Shown here: positions 1 through 11,298 of the stretch, piece after piece
Layout: each line of letters opens with the position of its first letter
How positions within the stretch are numbered: the stretch's first letter is position 1
NCBI GenBank assembly: GCA_016787065.1
Contig: JAEUVD010000033.1
Span: 1 to 64,000, forward strand
DNA: 64,000 bases
Origin: Chitinophagaceae bacterium
Lineage (GTDB): Bacteria > Bacteroidota > Bacteroidia > Chitinophagales > Chitinophagaceae
Direction of reading: 5' to 3'
Notes under the pieces: generated by a model
Database searches by the model: none
Seen by the model: the letters and a program-made list of their open reading frames with translations, nothing else
What the model was told of the DNA's origin: nothing
Translations under genes and position numbers: made by a program

Positions 1-1
1 A

Positions 2-2407
2 TCAAAAAAAGTACTTATTTCTTTATTTTTACTTTTTTCATTCTTCTCATTTTCTTATGCACAAACAAGTGTAACTGTTTCGGGACTTATTAAAGACAAA
101 AACAGCAAAACTGTTTTGCCTTTTGTAAATGTAGTTTTGAAAACCGAAAAGGACAGCACTTTTATAAGTGGAACTGTTACCAACGAAGAAGGACGATTTT
201 CACTATCAATAGTAAAGTCAGGCAATTATTATTTAGAAGTTTCATATATTGGCTATAAAACTGCAAAACAGTCGTTGTTCGTTGGAAACCTAACCGAATT
301 TTTAGATATTAAAACTATTGAAATAGAAGAAAAATCAACAACACTGCAAGAAGTAGTTGTAACAGGAAAAACTGCCGAGATAAGTCAGAAAATGGATAAA
401 AAAACATTTTCTTTGAAAGACAACATTACTCAAAGTGGCGGTTCCGTTTTACAAGCAATGCAAAATTTACCAAGTGTAACTGTTCAAGATGGAAAGATAC
501 AACTTCGTGGTAATGATAAGGTAATCGTACTCATTGATGGCAAACAAACAGCATTGACAGGTTTTGGAAACCAAACAGGATTAGATAATATTCCAGTTTC
601 TGCCATTGAGAAAATTGAAATCATTAATAATCCTTCGGCCAAGTATGATGCCAATGGCAATGCAGGAATTATCAATATCATTTACAAGAAAAATAAAAAA
701 GATGGATTTAACGGAAAAGTTGGCTTTACAACAGGGGCGGGTTCGCTTTGGGTAAGAAAAGTAAATTTACCAACCATAACTCCACAATATACATTTACAC
801 CAAAAGTCAATCCAAGCGTTTCACTCAATTATAGAAAAAACAAAATCAATGTCTTTTTTCAAGGCGATTACTTATATACCGAAACATTGAACAAAAATGA
901 ATTTGTAACTCGAAATTACGACAATGGCGATGTAATAAATTCGCAATTAAAACGCAACAGAAATACCCAATTTACCACATTGAAAAGTGGTTTTGACTAT
1001 GCAATAAATGACCAAAATTCTTTAACTATTTCAGGACTATTTGGAAGTGAAAAAATTATTGACCGTGGCGATCAACCTTTTTTTAATGTCGATTTATCAC
1101 AACGAAAACGACTTTGGCAATTTTTGGAAGATGAACTAAAAACAACTTGGATGGCAACAGCTAACTATCAACACAGATATAAAGAAGCGGGACGTTTATT
1201 GAACATTGGTTTCAATTACACTTTTCACCGAGAAGATGAAAAATATTTTTACGACAATTATTTGACAACTTCCACAGGAACAGATGCGTTTAAATTATTG
1301 TCAGACGAGCGAGTTTATGACTTCAATTTTGACTACATAAAACCACTTAAATACGGCCGAATTGAAACAGGAATTAAATTTCGTAATAGAGACATTCCAA
1401 CCAATATGCAATTTATTCCAGGTGTAAATTCAGTTTTAGACACCAATGCAGGTGGCTGGGCAACTTACATCGAGTTAATACCTGCTGTTTATGGAAACTA
1501 CATTTTTGAAAACAAAAAATGGGAATCCGAATTTGGTTTAAGAATTGAGTATGTTAAAATTCGATATGACGTTAATCCTAATCATATTGTTTACAAAAGT
1601 GATGGATATAGTTACACACAACCCTTTCCAAATCTACGTTTGGCATACAAAATCAACGACAATAACAAAATTTCGGTTTTTTACAACCGAAGAGTTGACC
1701 GACCTAATGAAGTGGATATTCGTATATTTCCAAAATATGACGATGCAGAAATAATTAAAGTTGGCAATCCTGCATTGCGACCACAATTTACAAATTCGAT
1801 AGAATTGGGCTTTAAAAAAAGTTGGAAAATAGGAAGTTTGTATTACGCTATTTATCACCGATTTGCTGATGGCACAATTACAAGAATTTCAACCACCGTT
1901 CCACTTAGTAATATAATTTATACAACATTTCAAAACGTAAATAAAAGTTACAACACAGGAATTGAAATGATTTTAGCACAAGAAATTTCAAGTTTATACT
2001 CATTCAATATTAATCTAAACGCATACAGAAATCAAATTGATGCATTTATTATTGAAAATAAATATCCAACAAAACATACATTTTCGGCAGACAAGCAAGA
2101 GATATTTTCAGGAAACATGAAATTGAACAATACGTTTCATTTTCCTAAAAATATAGATGCACAAATCACTGCTATTTATTTAGCACCTGACATTATTCCT
2201 CAAGGAAAAATAAAATCACGTTTTTCACTAGACCTTGGAATTAAAAAGGCAATTCAAAAGGGAAAAGGCGAACTCTTTTTTAACGCAACTGATTTGCTAA
2301 ACACAATGATTATCAAAAAAGAAATCAACGGACAAGGTTTTAATTATACAAGCAACGACTATTACGAAACACAAGTAATTAGACTTGGATATAGTTATAA
2401 ATTTTAA
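2..2407 (+). CDS. TonB-dependent receptor / outer-membrane beta-barrel protein, 5'-truncated by window edge
   Basis: This is an outer-membrane receptor of the Bacteroidota TonB-dependent family (OMP_b-brl_3-like). The frame is open from base 2, and its first visible residues (KVLISLFLLFSFFSFSYAQ) are the hydrophobic core and end of a signal peptide, so only the first few codons lie outside the window. The first in-window start-like codon (TTG at 116) falls inside the mature protein and is not the real start. After the signal peptide comes a carboxypeptidase-regulatory-like beta-sandwich (GTVTNEEGRFSL, SYIGYKT), then a plug domain with VLIDGK and NPSAKYDANGNAGIINI, then a long beta-barrel ending in an aromatic residue (GYSYKF). 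It resembles the receptor at 58767-61181 in domain order. The substrate cannot be told: no SusD partner is present, so it may act on metal complexes or peptides. About 801 residues are visible. Confidence 0.88.
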   Translation, partial: SKKVLISLFLLFSFFSFSYAQTSVTVSGLIKDKNSKTVLPFVNVVLKTEKDSTFISGTVTNEEGRFSLSIVKSGNYYLEVSYIGYKTAKQSLFVGNLTEFLDIKTIEIEEKSTTLQEVVVTGKTAEISQKMDKKTFSLKDNITQSGGSVLQAMQNLPSVTVQDGKIQLRGNDKVIVLIDGKQTALTGFGNQTGLDNIPVSAIEKIEIINNPSAKYDANGNAGIINIIYKKNKKDGFNGKVGFTTGAGSLWVRKVNLPTITPQYTFTPKVNPSVSLNYRKNKINVFFQGDYLYTETLNKNEFVTRNYDNGDVINSQLKRNRNTQFTTLKSGFDYAINDQNSLTISGLFGSEKIIDRGDQPFFNVDLSQRKRLWQFLEDELKTTWMATANYQHRYKEAGRLLNIGFNYTFHREDEKYFYDNYLTTSTGTDAFKLLSDERVYDFNFDYIKPLKYGRIETGIKFRNRDIPTNMQFIPGVNSVLDTNAGGWATYIELIPAVYGNYIFENKKWESEFGLRIEYVKIRYDVNPNHIVYKSDGYSYTQPFPNLRLAYKINDNNKISVFYNRRVDRPNEVDIRIFPKYDDAEIIKVGNPALRPQFTNSIELGFKKSWKIGSLYYAIYHRFADGTITRISTTVPLSNIIYTTFQNVNKSYNTGIEMILAQEISSLYSFNINLNAYRNQIDAFIIENKYPTKHTFSADKQEIFSGNMKLNNTFHFPKNIDAQITAIYLAPDIIPQGKIKSRFSLDLGIKKAIQKGKGELFFNATDLLNTMIIKKEINGQGFNYTSNDYYETQVIRLGYSYKF

Positions 2408-2768
2408 AGAAACAGAAAGCCGGAAAAATGCCAGTGGATAACGGCATATTGGTTTTATGCCGGTCAATGAAATAAAATGACGCATTTAGAATTCTATTAA
2501 ACACTATATTTTGTTTAGGAAACGGTAGGAAATGTTCGGCACCACAACCAATGTATTTTCGAAATACGCGGAGGAGTGATAAACTTAAACAGGCAATAGA
2601 CAGAAAAAATAAAAAGAAGAGTTCGTTTTTTCTTCCGTAGTTGGATAATGTAATTTGCATCTTTCAATTTAAAGAAGTCAAAACTAAAAGAGGCGCTGTA
2701 AATATTATGTTAGAACTTGGGTAGTAACGTTTATACAGTAGAATAACACCAAGTATCAGGGCACTGTT
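2408..2768. other. Intergenic region between convergent genes
   Basis: This 361-base A+T-rich stretch lies between the ends of the receptor gene and the RCC1-repeat gene. I see no convincing open frame, hairpin terminator or RNA gene. The short minus-strand frames here have no recognisable features. Confidence 0.4.
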
Positions 2769-4157
2769 TTATTTTGTTCGAATCAGTTTCCGGGTTTGAA
2801 CGGATTGGTTTGTTTTTATTTTTAATACATACATCCCTTCTGGTAAATGGTGGAGTTCAAGCGATTTTTTACTATCAAGTTGTTTATACACTAACTCACC
2901 ATGGAGGTTAAAAATTAGAACTTCTTGGAAAGGTAGTTTTGAAGAAATAACCACTTGTTCATCTACCCGTGAAGGATTGGGATATACCAAAATATCTTGT
3001 TGTTCAACAAACTGTATTTCCGTAGGTGTGCAACCAATGCTATTCACACTTGCCGGAAGCAATACATTTCCACCTGAGGTTCCTGAACCTGTTTGTCCGT
3101 AATTATTTTTACCCCAACCCCATGCCGTTCCATCTGATTTGATTGCTTCCGAAAAATACCAACCTGCACCAACATGGCTCCAACTGCTACCTATACCAAT
3201 TTGAGTAAGCGTATTTAACGCAACCGTTGTTCCATTACCCAAAGCGCCATAGCCATTGTAGCCGCATACATATAAATCGCCATTGGTGGTAACCGCTAAA
3301 GTATGTGAGGAACCTCCAATGATATTTGCCCAAGCATGTAAGGTGTCAATCAAAACAGGTGTTAATTGATTTGTTGTATTGCCATTACCGAGTTGTCCGT
3401 AATTATTAGTACCCCAAGCCCATAAAGAACCGTTTGTTTTTATGGCAAATGTATGGGCATCACCACAAAACACTTTAGCCCAATCGCTATCGGTTCCTAC
3501 TTGGGTGGGCACTAAAACATTGGATGTTGAATTAACTCCAACTTGCCCTGTTGTATTATAACCCCAACCCCACAGCGTACCGTTCGATTTAAGTGCCATG
3601 CAATGTCCGGAGCCACCTGCAATTTGAGCCCAATTACTATCGGTTCCTACTTGAGTTGGTAAAATTAAAACTTGCGTAGCCGAAGTGGTACCATTACCAT
3701 GTTGTCCGTAACCATTATGTCCCCAAGCGTAAATTTTTCCATTTGTTTTTAGGGCAAATGAGTTGTTACCGCCGGCAACAGCTTGGAGCCAATTGTTATC
3801 GGTACCAACCATGGTAACTGCGCTTAAATTAACGGTATTGGCATTGCCAAGTTGCCCCCAAAAATTATATCCCCATGCCCATAAGGTGCCATCATTTTTT
3901 AGTGCAAGAATATGTTGATCACCACCTGAAATAGTTGACCAAGAGGTGCCGGTTCCTATTTGTGTTGGTGAGGTTGATGTTCCGGAAAAACTCCCATTCG
4001 CAAGTTGTCCGTAATTATTATTTCCCCATCCCCAAAGAGAACCATCCGTTTTTAGAGCAACAAAATAATCACCTCCACCACCAAGTTTACTCCAGCATTG
4101 TGGAAAAGCAGTTGTTGTTAGTAATATGGCAATGATAAAAAGTACAATTCTTTTCAT
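2769..4157 (-). CDS. Secreted RCC1-repeat beta-propeller protein with T9SS sorting domain
   Basis: The 462-residue product starts with a signal peptide (MKRIVLFIIAILLTTTAFPQ). It then has about seven RCC1-type repeats of roughly 50 residues, each with a core like ALKTDGSLWGWGNNNYGQLG, over residues 20-375; together these should form a beta-propeller. The last 75 residues are a T9SS type A sorting domain: VYPNPS, an EVLIFNLHGELVY strand, the LPEGMYVLKI motif and a basic tail. In this family that domain directs export through the type IX secretion system and anchoring or release at the cell surface. It is transcribed away from the large LamG protein. A binding or adhesive surface role is likely, but the ligand is unknown. 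Confidence 0.88.
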   Translation of the reverse strand: MKRIVLFIIAILLTTTAFPQCWSKLGGGGDYFVALKTDGSLWGWGNNNYGQLANGSFSGTSTSPTQIGTGTSWSTISGGDQHILALKNDGTLWAWGYNFWGQLGNANTVNLSAVTMVGTDNNWLQAVAGGNNSFALKTNGKIYAWGHNGYGQHGNGTTSATQVLILPTQVGTDSNWAQIAGGSGHCMALKSNGTLWGWGYNTTGQVGVNSTSNVLVPTQVGTDSDWAKVFCGDAHTFAIKTNGSLWAWGTNNYGQLGNGNTTNQLTPVLIDTLHAWANIIGGSSHTLAVTTNGDLYVCGYNGYGALGNGTTVALNTLTQIGIGSSWSHVGAGWYFSEAIKSDGTAWGWGKNNYGQTGSGTSGGNVLLPASVNSIGCTPTEIQFVEQQDILVYPNPSRVDEQVVISSKLPFQEVLIFNLHGELVYKQLDSKKSLELHHLPEGMYVLKIKTNQSVQTRKLIRTK

Positions 4158-4561
4158 GTTATTTTTTAAGGTTGAAAGTACTTCTTTTTTGATAGAATAT
4201 ATGTGATTGAAAATAAAATAGAGTTTGTTTACAACTTGAAGAGGTCAGATTTGAACAGCTAATAACTATAGTTAGTCTTGTTTTCAATTAATTCAATGTG
4301 CACCTAAGCATACTTCTTCATAGATACTACTATAGACAAAATAAGGGTGTGATTTTCTGTAGTAATGATGATAAAGATCATAAAAATTACAAGCCTTTCG
4401 ATTTGCATTACCAGTTAATAAAATTAACTTCGTTCTTTAAACCAAATAACTAAACCCACACCCTGTATTGATAATTCATACCCAAGATTCTTAGCTTCTT
4501 CAACCAACATACTTCTCGTATAGTCATAGCGCATTCAATTCAGGGTTTAAAAAATTTTTCA
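4158..4561. other. Divergent intergenic region
   Basis: These 404 bases separate the divergent RCC1-repeat and LamG/CARDB genes and must hold both promoters. No copy of the 14-bp palindrome found elsewhere in the window is present. I could not choose a single -33/-7 pair with confidence. Confidence 0.4.
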
Positions 4562-7500
4562 ATGATGAAACGAATTTTTTTAACAACCTTATGGTTAGTG
4601 TATGCGCTCCATGGAATTTCACAATCGCTTGTTTCGTATTACCCACTTAATGGTTCTGCCGCAGATGCCATGGGTGCGGTAAACGGTACCGTTTCCGGTG
4701 CTACACTCACAACCGATCGATTTGGGAATACCACGAGTGCTTATTCTTTTAATGGATCGGGTAACTACATTAGTTTAGGTAACAATAGTGCTAACCGACC
4801 AACAGCTGCCCTTAGCGTCTCGGTTTGGGTAAATTTGAATCCGGGTGGTACTAGTACACATCATTCTGTTGTTGGATGCACAGAGTCTGGTGGTTGGAAA
4901 ATAGATTATATTGTGGCTACCGAATCTTTTGTTGCTTCGGTCTTTCGAAATGGATCTTTGGGCTCGGTATCAGTACCGGTAACAGCCTCGTTTTGGAATA
5001 CATGGCATTTTCTTGCGATGACCTATGATGGTCGCTATCTACGTTTTTATATCGATGGAATTCTACAAGGTGTAAATGATGCGGGCGGAAATTATGCAAT
5101 AACGTATGGCAACAATTTGATGCTTGTGGGCGCAGAACCATCCGGGGTTAGTGGTATCCAAAATGGAGAATACTACCAAGGTATATTGGATGATATAAAA
5201 ATTTATAACTATGAGTTGTCTTCGAATGATTTACTCTCCGAAATGCAAGCGGCTCTTCCTATTCCAGGCGTTGGTTTGCAACTATGGCTTTCCGCCGACA
5301 GCGGTGTGGTAGAATCAGGAGGGATCGTTACACAATGGAATGATTTAAGTGGTAATAATAATCATGCTATACAACCCAACACGAGCAAACGACCGACGCT
5401 ACTTCTTCAAGAACTACATCATAAACCGGTTATTCAATTTGATGGGTTAGATGATATTCTTCAAACTTCAAGTAAACTCAATCTAAACAATACCAAAACA
5501 GCAACCATTTTTATAGTGAATAAATCGTTTGGAGAAGCTATTTGTTTAGAACAGTCAGACAATACCAATAGCAATTCAGGTGGTTTTTACATTTCTGATA
5601 ATTATCAGAATACCGGATTTGCAGTAGCGGTTAAAGGAAATGTTAGCGGTCCCCAAGCAGACTATTTAACCATGTTAAAAAGCAATTCATTAAACACGAC
5701 TTATCATATTAGCACCGTTTCCATTGATAAATCACAAGCTTCATATCAGAATCAAATTAAAGCACGAATCGATGGTGTGGATTTATTGAATACTGGCTAT
5801 GGAGGAACTCCAACGGATAATTTGGCAGCGGATACCCTTTATATTGGCGGAAGAAAGAGTGGAGGGAATTTTATGCATGGTGGTATTGCAGCGGTAATCA
5901 TTTATAATCGGTTGCTTTCATCCACAGAACGGGTTATGGTTGAGAACTATTTAAATCTGCGTTATGCCACCTCTTCTAATTTAGCTATAACTAAGCCTGG
6001 CAGTGGAGGTGCGATCCATTTTGATGGGTCGAATGATAAACTTACTTTACCCATTACATCATTCACAGCCTATACCATTGAAGCTTGGGTGAAATTCAAT
6101 TCAACGGCTATTTCCAATAAAAATATTTTAGTGTACACTGCCGGTACGGCAACTTCAACTTGGAGCCATCAGATCAGAACTAGTTCAACAGGAAAATTTC
6201 AACACTATACTTACGACGGTAGTGCAAATAATGTTATTGGTACCACCACGATTAATCCGAATGTATGGTATCATGTAGCTATCACCGCTCAGAATAATGG
6301 AACTGCCCGTTTATTTGTAAATGGTGTAGAAGAAGGTACTGCACAATCGGTTGGTGCACTTTACAATTCAGGAACTCAAATTCAGGCGGCCGTACCAACA
6401 GGTTACGGTGCTTCAAGTTTGAATGGTGAGCTTGATGAAATTAGAATTTGGAATTACGCTCGAACAACGGAACAAATACGTACCACGATGTGCAGGAAGA
6501 TAACAACTTGTGATTCAGATTATGATCGCTTAAGTGTTTATCTCAATTCAGATGAATCATCTGCGAGTACTTGTTATGATCTTTCATGGTATGCACGAAA
6601 TGCAACGTTATCGAACGGGGCTTTTCATGTAAGCAGTGGGGCACCTATCGGAAATCAAAGTGCCTTTGATTATAATGGCGCATCCAGCTCAGTGAACCTT
6701 ACCAATAATTTTCGAAATGATTATTTGCAAGCAACCATTTCTGCTGGAACCCCGAAGGGTATTCAAGTGTATTGTGTTCATGACTATCCGGAGGTTTTGA
6801 CTGGTGCTGATACTATTAGTGGTAATAATGCTTATTTCGGTGTATTTGTACCTTCTACTACTACCTACACCTTGGCTTCAACATACCATTATACTGGAAT
6901 TTCAAATATACAGCAGGAGAGTAGTTTAAGTTTGTATTCACGAATGAATAATGCAGCATTATCTTGGATAAATACTAGTGCTGTGCTTGATACAAATTTA
7001 AATACGCTCACCACATCAAGTACCCAAGCTGAATTTTTAGTTGGACATTTGGAAGTACCCCAGAACTATTATTACGATCAGGATGGTGATGGTTACGGCA
7101 ACCCGGCAATTTTTTTGTTTACCTTGTCGCCTCCACCAAATTATGTAGTTGATAACACCGATTGTAATGATAGCGACGCCTTAGAACATCCCGGGCAAGT
7201 GTGGTATTTAGATGTTGACATGGATGGTTACGCTTCATCCGCCGCACCAATAACACAATGCAGTCGCCCACTAAATAGGAAAACGACCGTTGAATTGCAA
7301 TCAACTTCTGGAGATTGCGACGACAATGATGCCTTAATTTTTCCTGGCTCTGTTTCGCTAAACTATTCTGCTACTACGCTATTTTCTACTTCAGTCATTC
7401 ATCCACAATCAGGCGACTCGTACACGGATTATATGTTCGAGGTTATTTACACCGACGTTAAAGGCCAATTACCTCGCGCTTCTTTTCCTAGAGTTTATCT

Positions 7501-10500
7501 TGATTTTGAAGGGAATGGTATTTATAATAATTCTAACGACAGAACTATTATTATGATGGAAGATGATGTAAATGATTCCAATACCGCCGATGGAAAGAAA
7601 TACATTGCTCAGGTTAGTGCTTTGCCTGCAAACATGAATTGGAAAACGTTAATTCAAGTTTACCCGGATCTTACAAATTGTAATGGTGCAGAATATATGG
7701 GTCCGTTTGACTATCCTGATGTTTATATTCAACCAGATCTCGAACTATTTGCCAACGACATTACCTTCAGCGAAAATAATCCGGCTCCATCTTCTCCTCT
7801 ACAAATAAGTGCCACAGTACATAATGTATCCGATTTTGATGCGAGCAATGTAGTGGTTCATTTGAAAAATCAAAATATGCCAACAGAGGTTTATACTAAC
7901 ATCACTATTGGCATGTTAGCAGCGCATAGCCAAGCAACGGTAGTTTGGACCATCACAACGCCTGCAACGCCCTCATGGAATCCTATGGAGGTTACAGTCG
8001 ATTACACAGAAATTATCAGCGAATCCAATGAAAATGATAATAAAGCTGTACGACCTTTTATCAACGGAAATTATAACTTGCCAGGTAGTATTGTTTCCTA
8101 TGTGCATACGAGTCCTTCAGTGAGTTATGTTCAAGGAGGTGCATATAATAATTTCAGCGGACATTGCTACTATACCGGCACCGCCGTACCATTACAAGAT
8201 TCTAGCGTAGCTGGGGCTACGGTAACATTTACTATTCTGGAAACCGGAGCAACCTATAGCACCTACACCAATTCGAATGGCTTATTCTCCTATAGCTTTC
8301 CCCGCCCATTAATTGAAGGCCTATATCATATACAAGGAACGGTAACAGATTACTCTTTAACCGGACCCTTAAATTCAATTTTTGAAGTTTTACCTCCTGT
8401 TATACCTGTTTGCACGCTACCCGATTTAACTGTGCAACTTTATTTAAGTAGTCAGGAAATAGTTGTTGGTCATTCGATAGGGGGTAGTATACTCGTAAAA
8501 AATGTTGGACAAACTGCATCAATTTCTACACAAGTTTCTTTTAATAATTCAGGAGGTATAACAACAAATCCTGGAAGTTTTATAGTGCCTGCTTTAATGC
8601 CAGGATCAAGTTTTAGTATCTCATTAGATTCTATTTTCTTTGATCAGATAGGTTCTTTCAGTATTTGCACTGCAGTAGATCCTACTGACAGTATAAGCGA
8701 GTGTAATGAAAGTAATAATCAGGTTTGTCAGAATGTATTAGTATACCCTGCCTTGCCAGATATCGTGCCAACCAGAAGTCCAATGGGTTCTGCTTATGGT
8801 TGTGAAACCAATGCAGTAAATTTTGAAGTTTCAAACCATGGCGGTATTTCAACCGGAGTTTTTAATTGTTTAATTAAAACCTATTTTGGATCAACGTTGA
8901 TAGCTACCCATACGCACCAAATTAATAATATACTACCAGCGCAATTTTTCCCTTCTAATAAAGTATCATTTAGTATACCATTTACTCCTCAGTTTAATGG
9001 TTTATATACTTTTCAGATTATTTGTGATACCCCTAATACGGTTCAGGAACTTAATGAAGTAAATAATCAGGCTACCTATACCTTAACTGTAATTCCTTGT
9101 GCACCCGACCTGGCATTCTATGGTTGCAATCAATTTGATGTTGTATCTCTAGATGGAAAATATAATGCCGGTGATAACGTAGAAATAAAGAATGTAATTC
9201 ATAATCAAGGTAACATGGTATTTTCAGGAATTATCAATCTGAACTATAACCTGTCGTCTGGGCCCGTCTATTCAAATCAAATAATGGCAACCCTTGCGCC
9301 CGGAAGTTCAATGCCATTAAATTTTACCATTCCGGCTCCGGTTGCTGGTAATACTACCCTTACGGTTAATTTTACCGCACCGGGTGATAACAACCCGGCA
9401 AACAATTCTATTATTAACAAAATGTGTTGGGATTTTCAACCAACCTCCGTATGTGGAACTAACTTTTGGGATAAGAACTATTTGGTTAATGAAGCTGTTT
9501 ACTTATACTGCGGAGTAACGAATCCGTATTTGTATAATAGTGATACACTTCATGTACGTTTTGAGGTCAGTGGCCCGGGTATTAGTGGGGTATTAAATTT
9601 AGGTGATGCCTCATTATATAACGTAAATCAGGTATGCGGCTGTCCGTATGTTGCAAGTTTACCTATCAGTTATGCTTTTTCTTCAATAGGTACCTATACG
9701 GTTACTATGACGGTTGATCCGGAACATCGATATACAGAATGTGATGAACTTAATAATGTATTGGTGCGTCATGTGGTTGTTAATAATTTACCTGATTATC
9801 GAGTGCTTTCTCAATTTATAAATCCTTCAGAATTGAACCCTGATCCAAATGAGGCAATCAACTTAAATGTAACCTATGAGAATATTGGAACGAATAACGT
9901 CGGTAGTTCTATGAAGATGCGTGTTAAAGTGGATAATACTGTTCTTGAGGATATATTTCCCGTAGGAGGCTTAATGAAAAATGATAACGCAACCATTACT
10001 ATTTCAACGCCTTGGTTGTCGAATCTTGTAGGTGTTCATGTTATACGTGCTATCATAGATCAAGATAATGATATTGCCGAAACAAACGAACTAAACAATG
10101 AGGCAACAAGAGCTATTGTAGTTGGAGAAGCTTCTAATCTTTACTTCCAGGAATTCTTTACCTTAACACCGGAACCTGAATTAAATGATGGAATATCGAT
10201 TAAAGCCCGACTAGGTAACAGCGGCGATTTGTATTGTGGCGGTGTTCTTTCACTTTCGTATATCAATGATTTAATGGACACAGTGTATATCGGACAAATT
10301 CCATTTACACTTAACCCTCATGATTCCACGAATGTTAGTTATAGCTGGAATGTGGTTGATAAACATTGTAAAATAATCGGACAAATAATTAACTCGTCCA
10401 CCCTCGAATACACGTATGATGATAACAGCGCTTCATTTGAAATAGGAGAACTTCATCTCATTTTAGTTCCAACACCGGCATGTGCTTCAGGCAATACCGG

Positions 10501-11239
10501 AACAATTTCATCGTATATGATTGGCGGAGAAGAACCCGCAAGTTATCTATGGAGTAATGGATTTAGTGGGTCACAATTAAATGCCGTACAAGGAAGCTAT
10601 TCCGTAACAGTTACAGATGCAACCGGTCAGTCGGTACAAGCGTCATCCGCAATTCCTGAATGCATGGCAATCCTAAATTTGAAATTGTATTTACAAGGTT
10701 ATTATGAATCAAATGGAATTATGAAGCCTGTTCTAAAGAACCAGGGCCAACTTTCGTTATCATCCTTTACTGATACTCTAACGATTGAATTGCATGATAC
10801 AACTGCATCCTTTAACACAGTGTATTCTTTTACTGGAATTATCAATACCGATGGTTCGATTGCTGCTTACTTTCCAATGAGTGCATCAGGTTTATCTTTT
10901 TACATTGTTATTAAGCACCGAAACCACTTACTTACTTGGAGCACAAGTCCTGTATTAATAAACACAATTACCTCCTATGATTTTTCGGTTCAAAATGCCA
11001 TGAGCTTCGGAAATAGCAGCACGGAAGTAGAACCTGGTATCTGGGCAATTTTTGTGGGCGATGTTAATCAGGATGAAAGTATAGATGCCTTCGATTTTTT
11101 ATTGCTTGAGCCTAATATTATAAATGGGATGTCAGGGTATCATGCCACGGATATTAATGGTGATGGTGCAATTGATATTTTTGATTATTTGGGAATTGAA
11201 ACGCAAATTATAAATGGAATTACTGCGCAAAAACCATAA
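4562..11239 (+). CDS. Giant secreted LamG / CARDB multidomain surface protein with dockerin-like C-terminus
   Basis: This 2225-residue protein has a signal peptide (MMKRIFLTTLWLVYALHGISQ). Visible modules are three LamG/concanavalin-like domains (about 22-230, with SYYPLNGSAADAMG; 235-475, with GLQLWLSADSG; and 485-640, with AIHFDGSNDKLTLP and TIEAWVKF), then Asp-rich calcium or metal-binding repeats (YYYDQDGDGYGNP, DCNDSDALEHPG, about 835-920). A series of CARDB-like Ig domains follows (about 1060-1840), each ending in an (E)xNExNN motif. The last 190 residues end in two Asp-rich helix motifs (GDVNQDESIDAFDF, TDINGDGAIDIFDY) resembling dockerin/EF-hand calcium loops. That C-terminal module is shared with the gene at 62535-63329 and replaces an ordinary T9SS type A tail. 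A role in adhesion or polysaccharide binding is likely. The ATG at 4562 is directly followed by a second ATG. Confidence 0.88.
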   Translation: MMKRIFLTTLWLVYALHGISQSLVSYYPLNGSAADAMGAVNGTVSGATLTTDRFGNTTSAYSFNGSGNYISLGNNSANRPTAALSVSVWVNLNPGGTSTHHSVVGCTESGGWKIDYIVATESFVASVFRNGSLGSVSVPVTASFWNTWHFLAMTYDGRYLRFYIDGILQGVNDAGGNYAITYGNNLMLVGAEPSGVSGIQNGEYYQGILDDIKIYNYELSSNDLLSEMQAALPIPGVGLQLWLSADSGVVESGGIVTQWNDLSGNNNHAIQPNTSKRPTLLLQELHHKPVIQFDGLDDILQTSSKLNLNNTKTATIFIVNKSFGEAICLEQSDNTNSNSGGFYISDNYQNTGFAVAVKGNVSGPQADYLTMLKSNSLNTTYHISTVSIDKSQASYQNQIKARIDGVDLLNTGYGGTPTDNLAADTLYIGGRKSGGNFMHGGIAAVIIYNRLLSSTERVMVENYLNLRYATSSNLAITKPGSGGAIHFDGSNDKLTLPITSFTAYTIEAWVKFNSTAISNKNILVYTAGTATSTWSHQIRTSSTGKFQHYTYDGSANNVIGTTTINPNVWYHVAITAQNNGTARLFVNGVEEGTAQSVGALYNSGTQIQAAVPTGYGASSLNGELDEIRIWNYARTTEQIRTTMCRKITTCDSDYDRLSVYLNSDESSASTCYDLSWYARNATLSNGAFHVSSGAPIGNQSAFDYNGASSSVNLTNNFRNDYLQATISAGTPKGIQVYCVHDYPEVLTGADTISGNNAYFGVFVPSTTTYTLASTYHYTGISNIQQESSLSLYSRMNNAALSWINTSAVLDTNLNTLTTSSTQAEFLVGHLEVPQNYYYDQDGDGYGNPAIFLFTLSPPPNYVVDNTDCNDSDALEHPGQVWYLDVDMDGYASSAAPITQCSRPLNRKTTVELQSTSGDCDDNDALIFPGSVSLNYSATTLFSTSVIHPQSGDSYTDYMFEVIYTDVKGQLPRASFPRVYLDFEGNGIYNNSNDRTIIMMEDDVNDSNTADGKKYIAQVSALPANMNWKTLIQVYPDLTNCNGAEYMGPFDYPDVYIQPDLELFANDITFSENNPAPSSPLQISATVHNVSDFDASNVVVHLKNQNMPTEVYTNITIGMLAAHSQATVVWTITTPATPSWNPMEVTVDYTEIISESNENDNKAVRPFINGNYNLPGSIVSYVHTSPSVSYVQGGAYNNFSGHCYYTGTAVPLQDSSVAGATVTFTILETGATYSTYTNSNGLFSYSFPRPLIEGLYHIQGTVTDYSLTGPLNSIFEVLPPVIPVCTLPDLTVQLYLSSQEIVVGHSIGGSILVKNVGQTASISTQVSFNNSGGITTNPGSFIVPALMPGSSFSISLDSIFFDQIGSFSICTAVDPTDSISECNESNNQVCQNVLVYPALPDIVPTRSPMGSAYGCETNAVNFEVSNHGGISTGVFNCLIKTYFGSTLIATHTHQINNILPAQFFPSNKVSFSIPFTPQFNGLYTFQIICDTPNTVQELNEVNNQATYTLTVIPCAPDLAFYGCNQFDVVSLDGKYNAGDNVEIKNVIHNQGNMVFSGIINLNYNLSSGPVYSNQIMATLAPGSSMPLNFTIPAPVAGNTTLTVNFTAPGDNNPANNSIINKMCWDFQPTSVCGTNFWDKNYLVNEAVYLYCGVTNPYLYNSDTLHVRFEVSGPGISGVLNLGDASLYNVNQVCGCPYVASLPISYAFSSIGTYTVTMTVDPEHRYTECDELNNVLVRHVVVNNLPDYRVLSQFINPSELNPDPNEAINLNVTYENIGTNNVGSSMKMRVKVDNTVLEDIFPVGGLMKNDNATITISTPWLSNLVGVHVIRAIIDQDNDIAETNELNNEATRAIVVGEASNLYFQEFFTLTPEPELNDGISIKARLGNSGDLYCGGVLSLSYINDLMDTVYIGQIPFTLNPHDSTNVSYSWNVVDKHCKIIGQIINSSTLEYTYDDNSASFEIGELHLILVPTPACASGNTGTISSYMIGGEEPASYLWSNGFSGSQLNAVQGSYSVTVTDATGQSVQASSAIPECMAILNLKLYLQGYYESNGIMKPVLKNQGQLSLSSFTDTLTIELHDTTASFNTVYSFTGIINTDGSIAAYFPMSASGLSFYIVIKHRNHLLTWSTSPVLINTITSYDFSVQNAMSFGNSSTEVEPGIWAIFVGDVNQDESIDAFDFLLLEPNIINGMSGYHATDINGDGAIDIFDYLGIETQIINGITAQKP

Positions 11240-11298
11240 CGGCAACTTGATGGAGGGATAAAGTTTTCAAGTACATTTGACACTTACCTTCATGTGAA